Source: Trichobilharzia regenti (taxonomy: Eukaryota > Platyhelminthes > Trematoda > Strigeidida > Schistosomatidae). Taken from it: 64,000 nucleotides of DNA. Below are positions 1 through 12,641 of this stretch, piece after piece. The stretch lies in the NCBI GenBank assembly GCA_944472135.2, contig OX235263.1:88010721-88074720 (forward strand), read 5' to 3'. The position numbers were made by a program, and so were the translations under genes. Position 1 is the stretch's first letter. Every line of letters starts with the position of its first letter. Under the pieces are notes generated by a model that was not told where the DNA came from, did not search any database, and was given only the letters and a program-made list of their open reading frames with translations.

Positions 1-375
1 GTGTTCATCCAACTAGCTTGAAGAACTATTAGTGCGACCTAAGGTATTTATCCTGAAGAGTGACGAATAAGCAGTGGAGGAAATGAAACACGTAACTTAA
101 GGGGAAGACGATATTCCTATTTCGTCTTTCATTTGAATGAGAGGCATTATCTCTAAGCACTGACAAACGGAAAAAATAAAGTTTATCTTCTCCTACTGAA
201 CATTGTGTAGTAGACAACTAGTATCGTGCGTCTAGTCGATTCCCTAGTGCAGACCAGAATTACGAACTTTATATCTCAAGAGATGAGCACATAACGTTCC
301 TCATATTTTGCTACTGAGTGGCGCTTCATTGTCATGTGTGTTTATCATCGATTAGGACCTGACAACCAGATTCAA
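1..375 (+). repeat. Dispersed repeat, copy 1
   Basis: This stretch is recognisably the same sequence, in the same orientation, as 31593-31905. Shared blocks include the start (agcttgaagaa..tatta), 'tttatcctgaa', 'gaaatgaaacac', 'gatattccta', 'cgtct..atttgaatgag', 'atattttgctact' and 'gattatcgttgat'-like sequence near the end. Both copies carry many substitutions and indels. No open frame is conserved between them, so it reads as an old dispersed element of unknown type, truncated on the left by the window edge. Confidence 0.6.
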
Positions 376-3300
376 TAAAGATAAACGATTCTTCAATGAC
401 AGATTGTTTTCAGACTGCTTGATATATATACATATTTGAACGCATAAATAAGGTGGAAAGCACCTCTGTCAATGAACAGTTAGGAAAGTAAAGTGGCCTA
501 TTATTCTCACAGATTACGCTGAATATGAATTCAAAGCATTTAAACAATTTAGTGGCGTGCTACACCTTCTGCCAACACACTAGTTGTAGAGAATTAGTCT
601 TTTGTTGAGTTTTCGACTGTAACGAAGAAATGAGAGGGCAATCTACTGATCACCGTTTTCTGCGTAGACTATAAACTGAATATTCGCTTGCAGTGTACTT
701 TAGCACCACCGTCATCCCTCTTTAGTCGTAAACGTAACACCAGCAACATATCCACGTCAACGAATTGAATGCATCGGTTTTCAAATGTGCGAAATATTCA
801 GTTAAGTGGCTGTCATTTGTGGAATCACTTCTATCGACATGCGTAGATGTAGTCAATGTGAACTTCTCTCATTCCCTAAATATTTCATGAAAACGAGGTA
901 TATTTTCAACATTTTCATTGCGATGACATGTAATAGTTCTCTCAGTATGTCATAATATCAGACAACTGAGTCAACGACTTCCCACTGTCTCACTCACTCG
1001 CATCCAACAAACGCTTGTGAGATAAGCACACACTGTTTTCAGGAATCTCAAATTATCAATTTTCCGAATAATGATATCTGATTCCCTCTCTTTTCGAAAC
1101 GAAATGAACAGGAGAAGTATGTACTTCATCAGAGTAACTTCAGCCTCTGGCGATCAAACATTTTTGAAGCGACAAACTACTCGTTGTTTCCGACTCAACG
1201 AGTTGTTGTTCAACATCTCGCAACAGTCTCCTCAGCTTTTTTCTGATCTATCTCTATTCTATTCGGAATATTTTTTGAGCAACGGGATATTGATTGAGGC
1301 GTTCCCAGAGCCTTCTGTGGCTATTTGTCTCCGTTTTTTACCTCGAATTTACTTTAAAGACAGTAAAGGCATCGGTTGATGAAATTTTGCAATGGCCTGC
1401 TGAAAATGATTTTCGTGAACCACGCACCAAATGTCTGATAGTTATATAAAGAATGACTTAGTTACTTAACGTTGGTATGCAAAATCCGATTTTCGCGATT
1501 TAAGCTACGGCATTTTGCAGGAGATTTGCGACCTGATTTCAGATTGATGTGTCACTGTCTTACCTTTCTGATCTTCAATGGCTTCGAGATCCTCATCTGT
1601 GCTGACTGCCTGAAGTTGTTTTGTTTAATAACAACACTAATATGAAATGGAATTTAGGTAAAATAAGGTAAAACAGCTACCAGGAGGTATGTAAATCATG
1701 GTTTGCAAACAAAGAAATACGTGTCATTAAGGACGTGAGCACATGAAATAAATGTCTGCTCCAAGACATCACCTCATCCAAACCCCGTCCATCTAGTATC
1801 AGAATTCCGTAGACTATTTTTCTGTGTAATGAAGACAAGATTCAGTGTTGTTGAAACAATCCTCAATTCTTCACTTGTCAATTAAATTCACCCGAAAACA
1901 CTACAAGGAACAGGGAGCATTAAGTGGTCACATATCCGACTTCGAATATATCGTGTTATCAGTTAATTTCTAATTTCACTTCAGATAATATGGATTTCAG
2001 CCAACAACTATTTGACAGTCTGTTAAACAACATCACACATACACAGACTACTGAAATAAGCAGTCTCATTCAAATTTACGTATTATTTACTTGAATAGAT
2101 ACATAAACTGAATGATGGGTTATTTTTGGGGTGATGCAGGATGCAGGAAATCTCAATTCACAAGAATTAGATTGAGAAATAAATAAAAGAGACCTAATAA
2201 TAAAAACTGATGTAAATACTCAAAGTGGTTTTCAAATACAGAAATAATAACCTTACCGCTGTGATTTCTCACGAGATTTGAACTTATAAAGTATTTAAAA
2301 AACACTGAATTATTGCCACAGACATTGATTTAAAGAACATTTACAACGCGATTGTCTTGAAAAACCCATCCGTTGGTCATAAGTTCTGTGTTGAAATATG
2401 CATCTGATTGCGAACACAAAATTAATCAATTTTCCGCCCTCAGCATTCCGTGAAATTTGTCGCCTCACTTCCGCAGATATGTGCACCTTCAATTACTAAG
2501 TACATCTGAGCTGATTGTTGCCAGAATGTTTCAAGCCAGTTCACGTGTCTAAAAATGTTTATCCAGACATTCATACTTTCAAAGCCTTCGCACCAGTCCC
2601 TAGTTTAAAATAAACTTAGCTCTTAAGGACATCGCAATATTGCAGATATCATTTTTAATTCTAGTCTTCAGTTCACTCACATTATTACTACTATACTGTG
2701 ATGTCGGAGCACATTGATTAGAAGACTCTCAGTTATCTAATCACCATGAAACAACCCTTATTGTTTCTCTCCACAACGAAGAATAATATACACATTATAC
2801 TCAAACATTTAAACTGACTGACCACCTAGAACTGGAAAGTAATCGCATGAATTTACCGTTGCCATTAGTATAGTGAACACCTGGCTTTTATCCCCTAATA
2901 AACACAATTGAATTGCATATATCCAGTCCCCTTGATTGATATGAACACTGAAAGAAGCAGCATTTTGCGCAGTATAATACAAGCTCGTTTTATTTAGTGG
3001 ATTTTTTTCAACTGCATATATCGTAAACAGAATTTACAAACTTGATTTGAACATACTTTTTAAACACAGTGATGTCTTCTTTTGAATGAAAACTATGAGA
3101 AACATAATTCCAAGATACCGCGGATATAGATAAACTAGTAAGTGTTAGGAATTTAACTGTTTATACTACAATCAGATAAGGTGGGCTAAGCAAAGTTCAC
3201 AATCTGCTTAGAAACAAGGATTTACTGGAGATAGAACGACAGAGTGAATTTATACAAAATATGTTGGAAATTCAAAGAGTTTGGGACATCAACAATTACG

Positions 3301-4369
3301 TAGATTTTGGAAGCGTGAAAATGGATTGAAATCCTTGAGTTAAAATCACAGTCAAGTTAAATGCTATGCTGAAGAACCAAACACACAAGCACACAAGCAA
3401 AGCACGTACAGATTTCAGGGTAGTGAGTGACTAGCCATGCTATCTTCCTGCATACACAGTTTAAGTCGTAATCTCCCGATAGCAGTGACTTCTGTGAAAC
3501 AAAATAACCAGGGCTTTCATTTTATATTGGTTATTTCGAAAGCCTGACTAAATTTCAGTATGCACCTAGTGATAGACTGGTGTCTGATAATTTCACTTGA
3601 GAATAGTTACCTGTCTTTCATGCGGACACTTCTAGGGACATGCTGTCAACTGTCAGTCCTCCCAAATTACTTCCTGTTGCCATTGTCAGCAAATCAGTCA
3701 ACGCATTTGGACTGACATGAGCAGGATAACTGTCTGCGTTTGATTGATTAGACGAGCAGACCATGTTGTGAATTAGAGCCGATTCTCGATGCATCCATGA
3801 TTCTTTTCTTGCTTCTTACTCTTTGTGCACTGGACAGATTAAAACTGGTTTATTTCCACCCTTATCATTTTTCATTCCAGCTATTTTTTTCACTTTCGCT
3901 CTGAATATGAAATTCCAGCGATTTCCATTCTTCGAAAGGTTCTTTACGATAATCCTGAGTTCCTCTCCAATATTATTTTCCTAACATGACGCCCTAGCTC
4001 CACTAGATAGTCTCATGACTCGGATCCATTTGAATTCGATTGTGAAAACGCTGTAATAATTTAGACAGTGAACAGTTCAAGTTTTCATTCTAGGGACGCA
4101 TGTTTCAATCGTCCCATTTTTATACTGACATTCAGGAAGTGGAGCAGACCATCATGTCAATGGTACATTACAGATGAAAGTGGGGATGACACGCACTCTT
4201 GTTTTCAAACACCGTATACTAGCTAATTGGTGGTCCATCAAAACGATGATTAGGATTGCCGTGATAAGTCTGTGTCCAGTCCATTAGACCTGCATAGTTT
4301 ACCAGCTAACAGTAGGCTCCAAAAATAGGTGATATTGAGCGTGTAGCGCTAACAACTCACTCATCATTG
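376..4369. other. Unassigned AT-rich sequence
   Basis: No convincing exon, RNA gene or recognisable transposon protein was found. The open frames here (for example 1071-1379 plus and 2310-2492 minus) show no known domain, no signal peptide and no second copy in the window to test conservation. They are most simply chance frames in AT-rich DNA. Confidence 0.4.
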
Positions 4370-4525
4370 GATTCCATCTCAGTGGCAGAAGGTTTAATGA
4401 ACTCATCTTGTTACTTGAAGGTCCTCAGTTGTGAGGTCGACGAAGAGTCCCAAGCAAGGACGAAACAGTTGTTCAGTAGTCCATAATTTTTAATGTTTCT
4501 CTAACTGAGGTTCATTCATGTTCAG
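4370..4525 (+). repeat. SM-alpha-like retroposon remnant with hammerhead scar
   Basis: Plus-strand homologue of the minus strand of the 394-bp satellite at the end of the window. It starts at the tRNA-like head (ctcagtggcagaaggtttaatg), continues through 'gaaggtcct' and the ribozyme-like block, and ends in 'tttctctaactga', which matches the satellite's 'ggttctctaactgatatc'. At 4439-4476 the hammerhead features are visible: stem II GTCC/GGAC closing a 7-nt loop, followed by GAAACAG. The catalytic box that should read CUGANGA reads ACGAAGA, and stem III no longer pairs cleanly, so it is a fossil. It shows the satellite family also exists as dispersed single copies. Confidence 0.6.
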
Positions 4526-5244
4526 ATTAAAAATCATTCAACTTCATCCAAACCAACACCTGAAAGTAAACAATGTTGTTGTTTCTGGTAGGTCAATAAC
4601 AGATTTTAGAAGTACGCTTTCGAATGCTGGTCACTTTTCAAATACCATAATATCTCAAGAAGAAGACATACAACTTTAGTCGATGAGAATAAAGACGTCT
4701 TGTGGATTTAAATTCATAGAGATAACCGTCACTCTCCTAAATAAAATAAATGCTAACGAAATATAGCCATTTGTTGCTTAGATGGACAAAACAATTTCAA
4801 TTTCAAGCAGCCATGCAGCTGTACTTATATTACGTCAATAGGAATTAGCGCTACTAAACATTCCACAGTCAGTATACATATGATAGCAATGAAGATAGTT
4901 TTTCCATATTATCCATGTTATCTCAAGTGTTTTTAGCGATTGACCTGAATTCTCGATAATAGGGTGTCAAACTCTACTCACAATCTTCCAAAAATTTCCA
5001 GGCTTGTGTCTGCAAACGACTAAACTGACTTCTGAGAGTGACATGTTCACTTCTTCATTTCACCAATAAATCCAACTGTCCAGTATTCGATATGCTCGTA
5101 GATAATAAACATACTTACGTCTGTACCTATTTAATACTTGTTAATCTTGTCAGCATCACACGTTGTTGTAGGAATAGTGGTAGCAATAGTAGAAGTATTG
5201 GTGTCTTTGTTGTTCTCACTTCGATTATAATTATTGTTCCCATG

Positions 5245-5700
5245 GTTTCCTTGTGAAACGTAGGGCTACACCTGCACGTCTCTACTTGCTTCTGTCTTCT
5301 GCTGTACTTTTCACCTGCACCCTTGTTAGTCCATACTGTTTCAACTCCTCTTTACATGATCTTCTCCATGTCACCCTTGAACGTCCTGATCGCCGCTTTC
5401 CTTTCGGGTTCCACTCGAGCGATTTCTTGACGCGCGACGTCATCCAGCGTCGTCCTCAGCGATTGTCCAATCCATCTTTGCTTTCTCCTGCATATTTTTT
5501 GGTTGGCGATTGGCTCTTGTTTTGTTTCTTCCCAGCCATAGTTTCTTGTTGGTGATTGTTTCCGGCCCGGCCATCTGGTTGATCTTCAGTATAGATCCAG
5601 CGAAGACAGTTGTTGGTTGATAAAGGTCTTCAACAGGCTGTAGGAAATATTTTTTTTAACCCGCCCGCCAAGTTTCTGATCCGTATAGAAGAGCTGACTG
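5245..5700 (-). pseudogene. RTE-clade non-LTR retrotransposon, C-terminal fragment
   Basis: Minus-strand reading from about 5700 gives LLYGSETW near the start, then FINQQ-like and 'MAGPETITNKKLW', and finally a basic stretch SLEWNPKGKRRSGRSRVTWR followed by 'AEDRSK'. This order (LLYG.ETW, then TITN..LW, then L.WNP.GKR..GRP..TWRR) is the classic C-terminal tail of RTE and related reverse transcriptases after the palm domain. The frame is broken by stops and shifts and the catalytic part is absent, so it is a 5'-truncated dead copy. It interrupts inverted-repeat arm A. The 100-aa plus-strand open frame at 5253-5555 is its antisense shadow. Confidence 0.75.
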
Positions 5701-6306
5701 ATTTGAATTTGTTTGTATTGAAAATCCGAATTTTATTGTTGATACTGAGTGACGAAGATTTCCAGATTGATTTCAGGTTGATGAATGTGTTACTCGCGTT
5801 AATATAATCTGCTGACCTGTTAAACACAGGTGAGTATTTCTCACAGCTGATATAATTATGAATAAATTGATATTCGGTGTGATTCAATGATATTCATGAG
5901 ATGGTCAAAAGGTGAATTTTACTGGGTTGGTCAGAATGCGTTGAATGAACTGACTGAAATTTATCTGCATATCGTGGCTCAAGAAGCATATGCATGTGTA
6001 TGTACTAGTGTGAAAAATACACAATACGATATCAAAAGTCGAAACTACGTGAGCACATCAACACTGGCTAGGATAATGTCATTTATTCTAGAAATAATGA
6101 TGAAGATCTTTTCTCATGAACTTTGATGAATAGAATCTACGAAGACGAGTCCGAAGGCGGTTGTCCCGCATACCAAATCGATGCAAGCCATTCTAGGTTT
6201 AAATTAAATTCTTCCTATATTACTCGTGTTGAGCGCTACTTATAACAAGACAGTTTTCAAAGGAGTTATATTCTGTATTGATGTCCACATCCTAATATTC
6301 ATGTAG

Positions 6307-6510
6307 TTAAGAAGTTAGATCGATGTTGCTTGGGTAAGTGAAACAGACTATTTCCTCTACATATCTCCTGTTGGTGTTGATTGGTGTCTCTTGCGGCTGG
6401 TTGAATATCTTCACCAATTCTGTCTTCTCTTCATCCAAGTGAATTGTGTTTCTAACGCTTAGTCTACTAGAACCTTGAAGGCATTTCAGTGTCCTCCGCG
6501 AATCCATCAT
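6307..6510 (-). other. Open frame with a diverged inverted copy; nature unknown
   Basis: The 67-aa frame starts MMDSRRTLKCLQGSSRLSVR and has a homologue on the plus strand from about 22819, starting MDSRGTLKCLQDSGRISVR. The second copy has a stop after NTNRRHV. Differences between the two are spread over many amino acids with no sign of constraint, and no domain is recognised. It lies inside the inverted-repeat arms, so simple DNA-level homology explains the similarity. It may be a fragment of a decayed element rather than a gene. Confidence 0.2.
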
Positions 6511-7394
6511 CTAACTAACCGAATTATATCATTCATGGTGGCAGCACTATAAAATCTCACACTTACGTAAATAAGAAGGACTACCGTAATTGAAGTCGAT
6601 TACGTTCTGAATAAAACTACAGCTTGAGTTTATATATTCTTCAGATATAGTGTTTATTGAAAAGGTGAACAATACAGTGAGGAGGAAGACTTATTACACT
6701 CATTACAGTTTTCGTCTCAGAATCAATAGTCTGCAAGACTACTACATGACCAACATTGAAACAACTTTCTTATCATAATATATTCAAGTTAGTTGAGCCT
6801 GCAGGCACAAAAATCTCCGTTAGTGACGCAGTGGAGTGATTTCTATTCAAATCAATATGTTGCTTTTTAAGAATAAAATGAGAAGAAAGTAGGCCATCTT
6901 GGTAACCAGGACCCAGTGTTGGCTGAAATTAGTTTTCTTAGTGGAAGTGCCTTAGGAGTAGAGTCAAAAACGAAACGGTAGCATCATATGTATTTCTACT
7001 GCATTTGTAAGAAAACTGCTCCGGGTTAAATCCGAAGGCCGTTTTCCTTCACAACAATTCAACGTGAACCATTCTACGGTCAAATACAATTTGTTCAATA
7101 TTACTTGTGTTAAGCGCTAGTGATTACAAGACAGATTTCAAAAGATTGAAAGTCTGTGTTGATGACTACATTCAAATATTCAAGTCGTTATTCGTCAAAA
7201 GTGAAGTTGAACGATGCTTCTTAGGTCACCGAAATTATAGTTTCAGACACACAGAAGTCTGTTAGCTGAAAACAATGTTTGGTCTGAAATTTATTTGTAC
7301 ACATTCAGAGGTTTCTTCAGATAAACATGACAGATATTTCAAAGTTGCTTTATCTGAAGACAATGAGGCAGTAGTGTACAGGTGTTCTTATACT

Positions 7395-7685
7395 GGGACT
7401 CCTTATTAGTACACATCGATTGGGGTTCAAATCCATAACCTTCTGGTCACATGATAAGATCTTGGATCATTCAGCCACTGGAACCTAATCCAATGATGCA
7501 TGGATTCCGACTTGTGACAGTTCGAGATATATGTGGCACAACCGCCAGCCCAATGTCATCCGTGGCGAATATCTGTCATCAAACACACGATGTGCTATTT
7601 CTCACTGTTTACGACTTCTAACCGTGCCCCAGGTAACCTACATGAACAGGCTCAGTCACTGGTGAGCATTCGATTGATATTCAGA
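7395..7685 (-). repeat. Lone satellite-like (SM-alpha-like) monomer
   Basis: Aligns through most of the 394-bp satellite unit in the same orientation as the array. Visible matches are a degenerate B-box region 'ggggttcaaatcc', 'accttctggt', 'ttcagccactggaacc', 'gattccgacttgtgac', 'gtcatc', 'cactg..tacgacttcta' and 'agtcactggtgagcattcgattgat'. It sits exactly where inverted-repeat arm A ends. It is a dispersed, much-mutated relative of the array, not part of it. Confidence 0.6.
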
Positions 7686-7937
7686 TGTTTGTTTGCAAAG
7701 ATTTGATTTGATTGATTGAAGAATTTCATCGAAACAAGTGACTAGCAGATATTAGCAACAAGATATCTTAGTTTTGAAGGAGTGAAAAGAATTGTATAAT
7801 TGGAAAACGATAAGTTTGCGGGGTAACAATAAGTTGTTGCGTAATCTAGAATTTCGTAAAATGATGGTGACTATGACTAACAGGATGACTAAGTAGGATT
7901 ACATTTTTCGAACACATTAACTCAAAGACAAGAAGGT

Positions 7938-8930
7938 GAACACTAGTTTGTACAGCAAACCAACACCTTCAAACAGATATTTGGACTTCCAATCATTCCA
8001 TCTTATGTCAGTGGAAATGGGAGTGGTGAAATGTTTAAGGGAGAGGGCACAAAAACTAAGTAGACCAAGGAAACTCTAAGACAGGAAGTGAGACATACAA
8101 GAGAAGCCTTCAAACTTAATAATTACTCTGATAAATTAGTCAGGAAATATGTAGGGAAATGTAAAAATAAAATAAATCATGATAGTAGTGTTAGTGGTAG
8201 TAATAATAATGACGACATGCGTGTCAAATATGCGCAAGACAACACCAACAATAAGGAATCTAAATCATCAACAGTAATTCCATACAAGGAGGAAACCTCG
8301 GAAGCCTTACGCAGAATTTTAAACAAGGCAGGAATAAAGGTGGCTGGCATTCAAACCCACAAAGTCAATTAGAAACAAGCTTTTTCCATTAATGTATTCT
8401 GTGGAGACATTAAAACAAAACAACTTAGTTTATCTAATACCCTGTCTGCGATGATTGTCAGGTCAAATACATAGATCAAACTAGTAGAACAGATGCAGTC
8501 AGACTAGCCGAACATAAAAACCTAACAGTGAAATCTAGATTAGCTGACCCGAATAAGATAAGAAATCTGGAGAATAGTTCAGCTATACCACTCACTACAT
8601 ACAATTACATACAACCATACGATAGGATGGGATAAAGTGACAGTTGTAAAATCGAATGCAACTGACAGGGTGGAGGGAGAGATTCATAACAGAAGCTTTG
8701 TTTATCCAATCAGCTGCAAATATGTGTAATAGGAATGATTCAACACCTGTCCACCCAGATATCTGGAAAATTCTACTACAACGCCTACGACGACAGAATA
8801 GGAGAGAACAAAGGAAACTATAAAACTCAATTTTCGAAGTCGTGTGATTATAATTGATGAAATGATTATGAACAATAAACTTTGTTCGTAACGTCATCCA
8901 GTAAGTAATATTTTTCACTGTGTGATATGT
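7938..8930 (+). pseudogene. Penelope-like element, 3' part (linker + GIY-YIG)
   Basis: Three consecutive but frame-disrupted coding blocks are readable. From about 7942: TSLYSKPTPSNRYLDFQSFH, then VVKCLRERAQKL, the conserved post-palm segment of Penelope-like reverse transcriptases. From 8088: a 94-aa frame ending in VIPYKEETSEALRRILNKAG, the hallmark VIPY..G.SE.IRRIL linker. From 8447: CDDCQVKYIDQTSRTDAVRL then AEHKN, matching the C..C...YVGQT.R....R..EHK core of the GIY-YIG endonuclease, with the usual glycine of YVG changed to D. The remainder to about 8930 looks like 3' UTR. Stops and frameshifts between blocks mark it as a 5'-truncated dead copy. Confidence 0.8.
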
Positions 8931-9271
8931 CTAATAAACAAACTAATATGAAGTGAACGAGTTTCTTGCTTTCTCATCCTGGCTGGCTTCGGCGTCATTG
9001 TCCGTTCCGGCATGACTTGAAATTCTGCTCTATGTGTATTTTATTAGGATAACTTATTATATATTCATGCTGTTGTCTGTTTTTATAATATATTCTTGTT
9101 TCCTGATTCTTTGTGTGAGATTCAATCCTGCCCATAACTGGGAGGGAGATGGTTGATGTTAATACGTGGTCTTGTCTTTCTCTTCTCTTCCCTTTTATAG
9201 CTTGATTGAACCTCCCACTATGTATCTCTTGGCATCTGGGCTCATCTTCTGCCTGCTAACTGAGGTGTGTC

Positions 9272-9604
9272 CTACTTTTTGTCCGCAGTAAATTTGCAGA
9301 CTGCCATATTTCCCATAGATTTATGCATGGAATGTTGACGCGTTTGGTTTCTAGATTTCAGTTGGTTTCTTTGCTTGCAATAACCAACACTGACCAGTGG
9401 CATTGTATCACCAGAATCTGTGACATTTGAATCACCATGATTTCGCACGAAGCTAGACGCCACGTCGCCATCCTGATGAAAGACATTTCTGCTACGAACA
9501 ATGTGGTTCGTTTTACATTGGTTGCACTTAGTGCGCTGCATGTTCATCCCCTGCATTTGACTATGAGAGTACACCAAAAAGGTATCTTTGTGAATGTAGG
9601 TCAA
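9272..9604 (-). pseudogene. Possible LTR-retrotransposon Gag zinc-knuckle remnant
   Basis: The 110-aa minus-strand frame contains CNQCKTNHIVRSR followed by GDVASSF. This resembles the paired knuckles of schistosome Gypsy-type Gag, CX2CX3HX4C then CX2CX4HX4C ending in GHIA..C, with several ligand residues replaced. No protease or reverse transcriptase follows on the minus strand. The call rests on spacing and a few residues only; a chance frame is a real alternative. Confidence 0.25.
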
Positions 9605-9718
9605 TTAGTCATCCAGATTCTCCGATATCTCTTGATAGCATTTTGGTGTCGTGTTCTAGTCTGTCGAAGGAGTGCCGGTATCTAAGCGAAATTCAAAGGG
9701 AATAGGATGCAAATTTAT

Positions 9719-9949
9719 GCGTCGGCGGCACAGAGGTTAGGGCATTCGCCGACCATGCACATGTTCTGGGGTTCGATCCTCGACCGGCGCACTCCTTGAC
9801 CTCGCTAAGCCAGAAATAATGCTGGTAAAGAGGAAAGGTTGTGCATGAGGCTAGCAACCCCATCCTGTAAACTTAAACACTGCTACAAAATCTTCAAGCC
9901 TCTAGCTTGAGGCCCTATGTTCCACTGGGAGCGTGGAGGAAAAAAAAGG
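9719..9949 (+). mobile_element. tRNA-derived SINE (family B), full copy
   Basis: Begins with a tRNA-like head (cggcggcacagaggttag, an A-box-like region) and a strong B box GGTTCGATCCT at 9770-9780. The body continues 'ctcgctaagccagaaataatgctgg' and 'cctctagcttgaggccctat', and it ends with 'gttccactggga' plus an A-rich tail. The same element recurs at 20028, 34944 (minus), 35386 and 40690, and as a head at 23448 (minus). The internal Pol III boxes and A-rich tail are the standard marks of a SINE mobilised by a LINE. Confidence 0.85.
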
Positions 9950-12050
9950 ATGCAAATGATGCTTGTCTCGTCAAACCGATCTGTCAGAAACTTCATCATG
10001 GAGCTTTTACACATACAGCAGACCACAGTCGTTTAAGTCTGACTATCATCATTTTCGTCCGCTTATGATAAAGTATTGTATGTTGAACAGGGATAACACA
10101 AACTGATGACAGAATATTTCGATATTCTCGTTGCTTGTTGTTTGACTGGGATTCTTTGCGACTAACAAACTGCAGTATCTGGCTGGATCATTTGCTGCTA
10201 ATTTCCATGCATCACCTCTGCTCACAAAGCTCATTTTAAATAGGTATTCATATCTTGGGAAACACCAGTCTCTCGTTCTTTTGCATCAGGCGTACCGTAA
10301 GGTAAAATGTGCAGCTTTTCATATTATGATTGGCTGTATGTCCATCAGAAGTGCACGATATCCGTAAAACAGGAGAAGAATTTTCGATATATTTCAGTCT
10401 GCGTGTCTATCAATTTCAATAACCACGATAGATTCTTATGGCCGTAAATAACATCACAACATGATGTGTCTATCATTGTTATCCTACTTTCCTAAGGATC
10501 TTAAAACCCTTCACTGAGTTTATAGGCGTAGATTGCTTTACTCATTGTCTAATAGAACGTATCAATGATAAAGGTGTGTCTCCTGCCTTTAACCTGTGTG
10601 TATTGTTGTTCCTACCATTACTTATCTAGGCATAGAAATTAAGTGAACTGCACTTTAGGATCCTTTCAACGAACGTAGTAGCGAATAGTTCAAATTCTTA
10701 TATGTCATTCTCAATCAGATATTTACATTTCTTTGTTTTCGGTTAACACACTTTCGTCTGTGTAGAATGCCATCCACACTCCTTCGAAAAGTGATGTAAC
10801 ATTCACTTTCCACGAAGCCACATATCGACAGTAATGATATATCACATAGTTAAAACTAAGGAGTTTCTGTATGTTTCATGACTTCCTCCTTAATTGACTT
10901 TTATCTGCCCAAAAATATCAGAGGAATAATTTCATGCATAAAGGTAGTTTGGACTTAGAAATAATCGTGACTAAAATTTGGTCACTTATTCAATGAAACA
11001 TCGTGAATACTATTTTTTCTCGGACATTATGAATATCACAAAGAGTATTCATCTATGGCTTGTGTCAAAGGTTACACTTTCATATCAGCAGAGATTATGT
11101 GCTACTGATTGACTGAGATGAATACCTAGGTACCGTGACTCACAACAACCAGTAGGACTTGTTAGCCGAATTGAGATGGCTGTTTCACTCGTTTGGGGCC
11201 CAACTCATCAGCGGTGAACCCGGTTTGACCCATTTCAGACAACCGAATCACTACAAACCACCAGATTTCTGGTAGGCCACCTGGGTGAACCAATGACGTC
11301 GTTAATCAAATTCCTAATTCGCAAAGTAGGTGGTGATATACAATGTAAACAATTCGAGAGGTGAAATTTTCACCCTTCAAGTTTTGTTTGAAAGAGTACG
11401 CAACTGGCGAGCCTCATACGCCATTTTACGTCCCTCCTGCGTCATAGTTACGCGTACATCCTAGGAGTTTTTTGTTCAGCCATATTAGCCAGACACTTAC
11501 TGAAATCATCTCCACAAATAATCCTAATATTATTTTTCTACTTGCTCACTAAAACATATGTTCGATCAACCGACACTTTTGGATTTGATCAGTAGCCCTG
11601 TTTCAGGCATTAAAGCACATAAGCATGTCACTAGATATTCTGCACCAAATAAGGCTCGTTTAGTGAGGCATATCTACGTCATGACTAGAATCTGACAAGT
11701 ATATGGTCCTCATACTTCTGAATACCAATCTTTTAACGCATTCATAATTCCACTTGGATTTTAGCTACTCTGATTCAATAATCAATAATACTGACCAGTT
11801 TTCCATCACATTAGTGATATCTGCAGACGATCAGTCATGAGGTATTCGGTTATCACTGGTTTTGTAGTCCAAAATATGAGAATAACAAGAGACGTTTTAG
11901 AAAATGGTGTAGTGATGCGAGATAAAAATGTTTCACATTACAGCTCATATATCACGCATTCATTACTTGGTTACTTTGAAAACCTGTTATGTGATTGGTA
12001 AATATCAACGAAGCTTTCACTGTGGAAATTCTAATTTCAGGTGAATTCGA
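9950..12050. other. Unassigned sequence upstream of the gene-bearing arm
   Basis: No exon, RNA gene or recognised element found. The open frame at 10049-10234 (minus) has no recognisable feature. A block around 11150-11340 is richer in GC than its surroundings, but I could not match it to anything else in the window. Confidence 0.35.
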
Positions 12051-12603
12051 ACACGACAAATCAGACGATTTGGATGTCATTCGATATTTGCTTCTCTTCT
12101 GATAACTCTTGATGTTTTATTTTAATTAAAATAACTTTATTTCTATGCGTATTAGAGTGGTGAGCTTTTCAGACACGATGACCTTAATAAGGTTTTCAGC
12201 AACAATGTAGAAAATCAGTAAGAGATCATCCGATATTTCAATGTAAAGGTCTATGAGAATGAAATAATTCCTTTTATGCTCTCAGTTAGACTGAATAAGG
12301 CACTGTACGGTAGTCAAATCGTCATTTTGACCAGTGCATAGTTAAGTTTTTGATTTTGTAATTAGATAAATATTTGTAATCTTTTGTTAATGTATATCAG
12401 CATAGGTTAATGTTTACCAATGACCTCGGTAATACATTTCAATAGCCAAGGGGTATCAGTCTGTCAGACACTGATAAATCAAAATTTGATAGAAAGTAGG
12501 TGGCACTGTTGAAAACATACAAAAAATTCAGAAATTTATTCCATGTTTCTTAATCTACCAATGGTATATCAATACAGCCCAGCCTTTCTCTTGGCAATTT
12601 CAA

Positions 12604-12611
12604 TATAAATA
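12604..12611 (+). promoter_or_regulatory. TATA box of the plus-strand micro-exon gene
   Basis: TATAAATA lies 31 nt upstream of the start codon, inside a block ('ggcaatttcaatataaatac') that is almost unchanged at the same distance before the other copy (43253-43260 minus). With the usual spacing the 5' leader would be only some 8-10 nt. Whether a longer or trans-spliced leader is used cannot be told from sequence. Confidence 0.6.
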
Positions 12612-12641
12612 CAACTGTTTATGAAGAGATGCTGAATAACT

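Larger units (their letters stand above)
4870..7395 (+). repeat. Arm A of an inverted repeat (partner 22165-24245)
   Basis: The reverse complement of 24245-22165 aligns along this stretch in order. Matched blocks include 'caataaatccaactgtccag' near 5063, the 'agctgatataattatgaat' block near 5845, the 'aatcgatg..ttctaggt' region, a 200-bp block around 6310-6510, 'cagcttgagt..atattcttcaga' near 6620 and 'gataaacatgacaga' near 7322. The arms differ by insertions: arm A holds an RTE fragment (5245-5700) and arm B holds a SINE head (23448-23522). Those insertions therefore postdate the duplication. The spacer between the arms contains the plus-strand micro-exon gene. Confidence 0.75.

Noticed and set aside
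5253..5555. 100-aa plus-strand frame
   Set aside because: Antisense of an RTE C-terminal fragment whose conserved residues are readable on the minus strand.
8595..8918. 107-aa minus-strand frame
   Set aside because: Antisense to the Penelope-like GIY-YIG region and 3' UTR.
9719..9800. Functional tRNA gene
   Set aside because: The head continues into a body and A-rich tail shared with five other copies, so it is a SINE.
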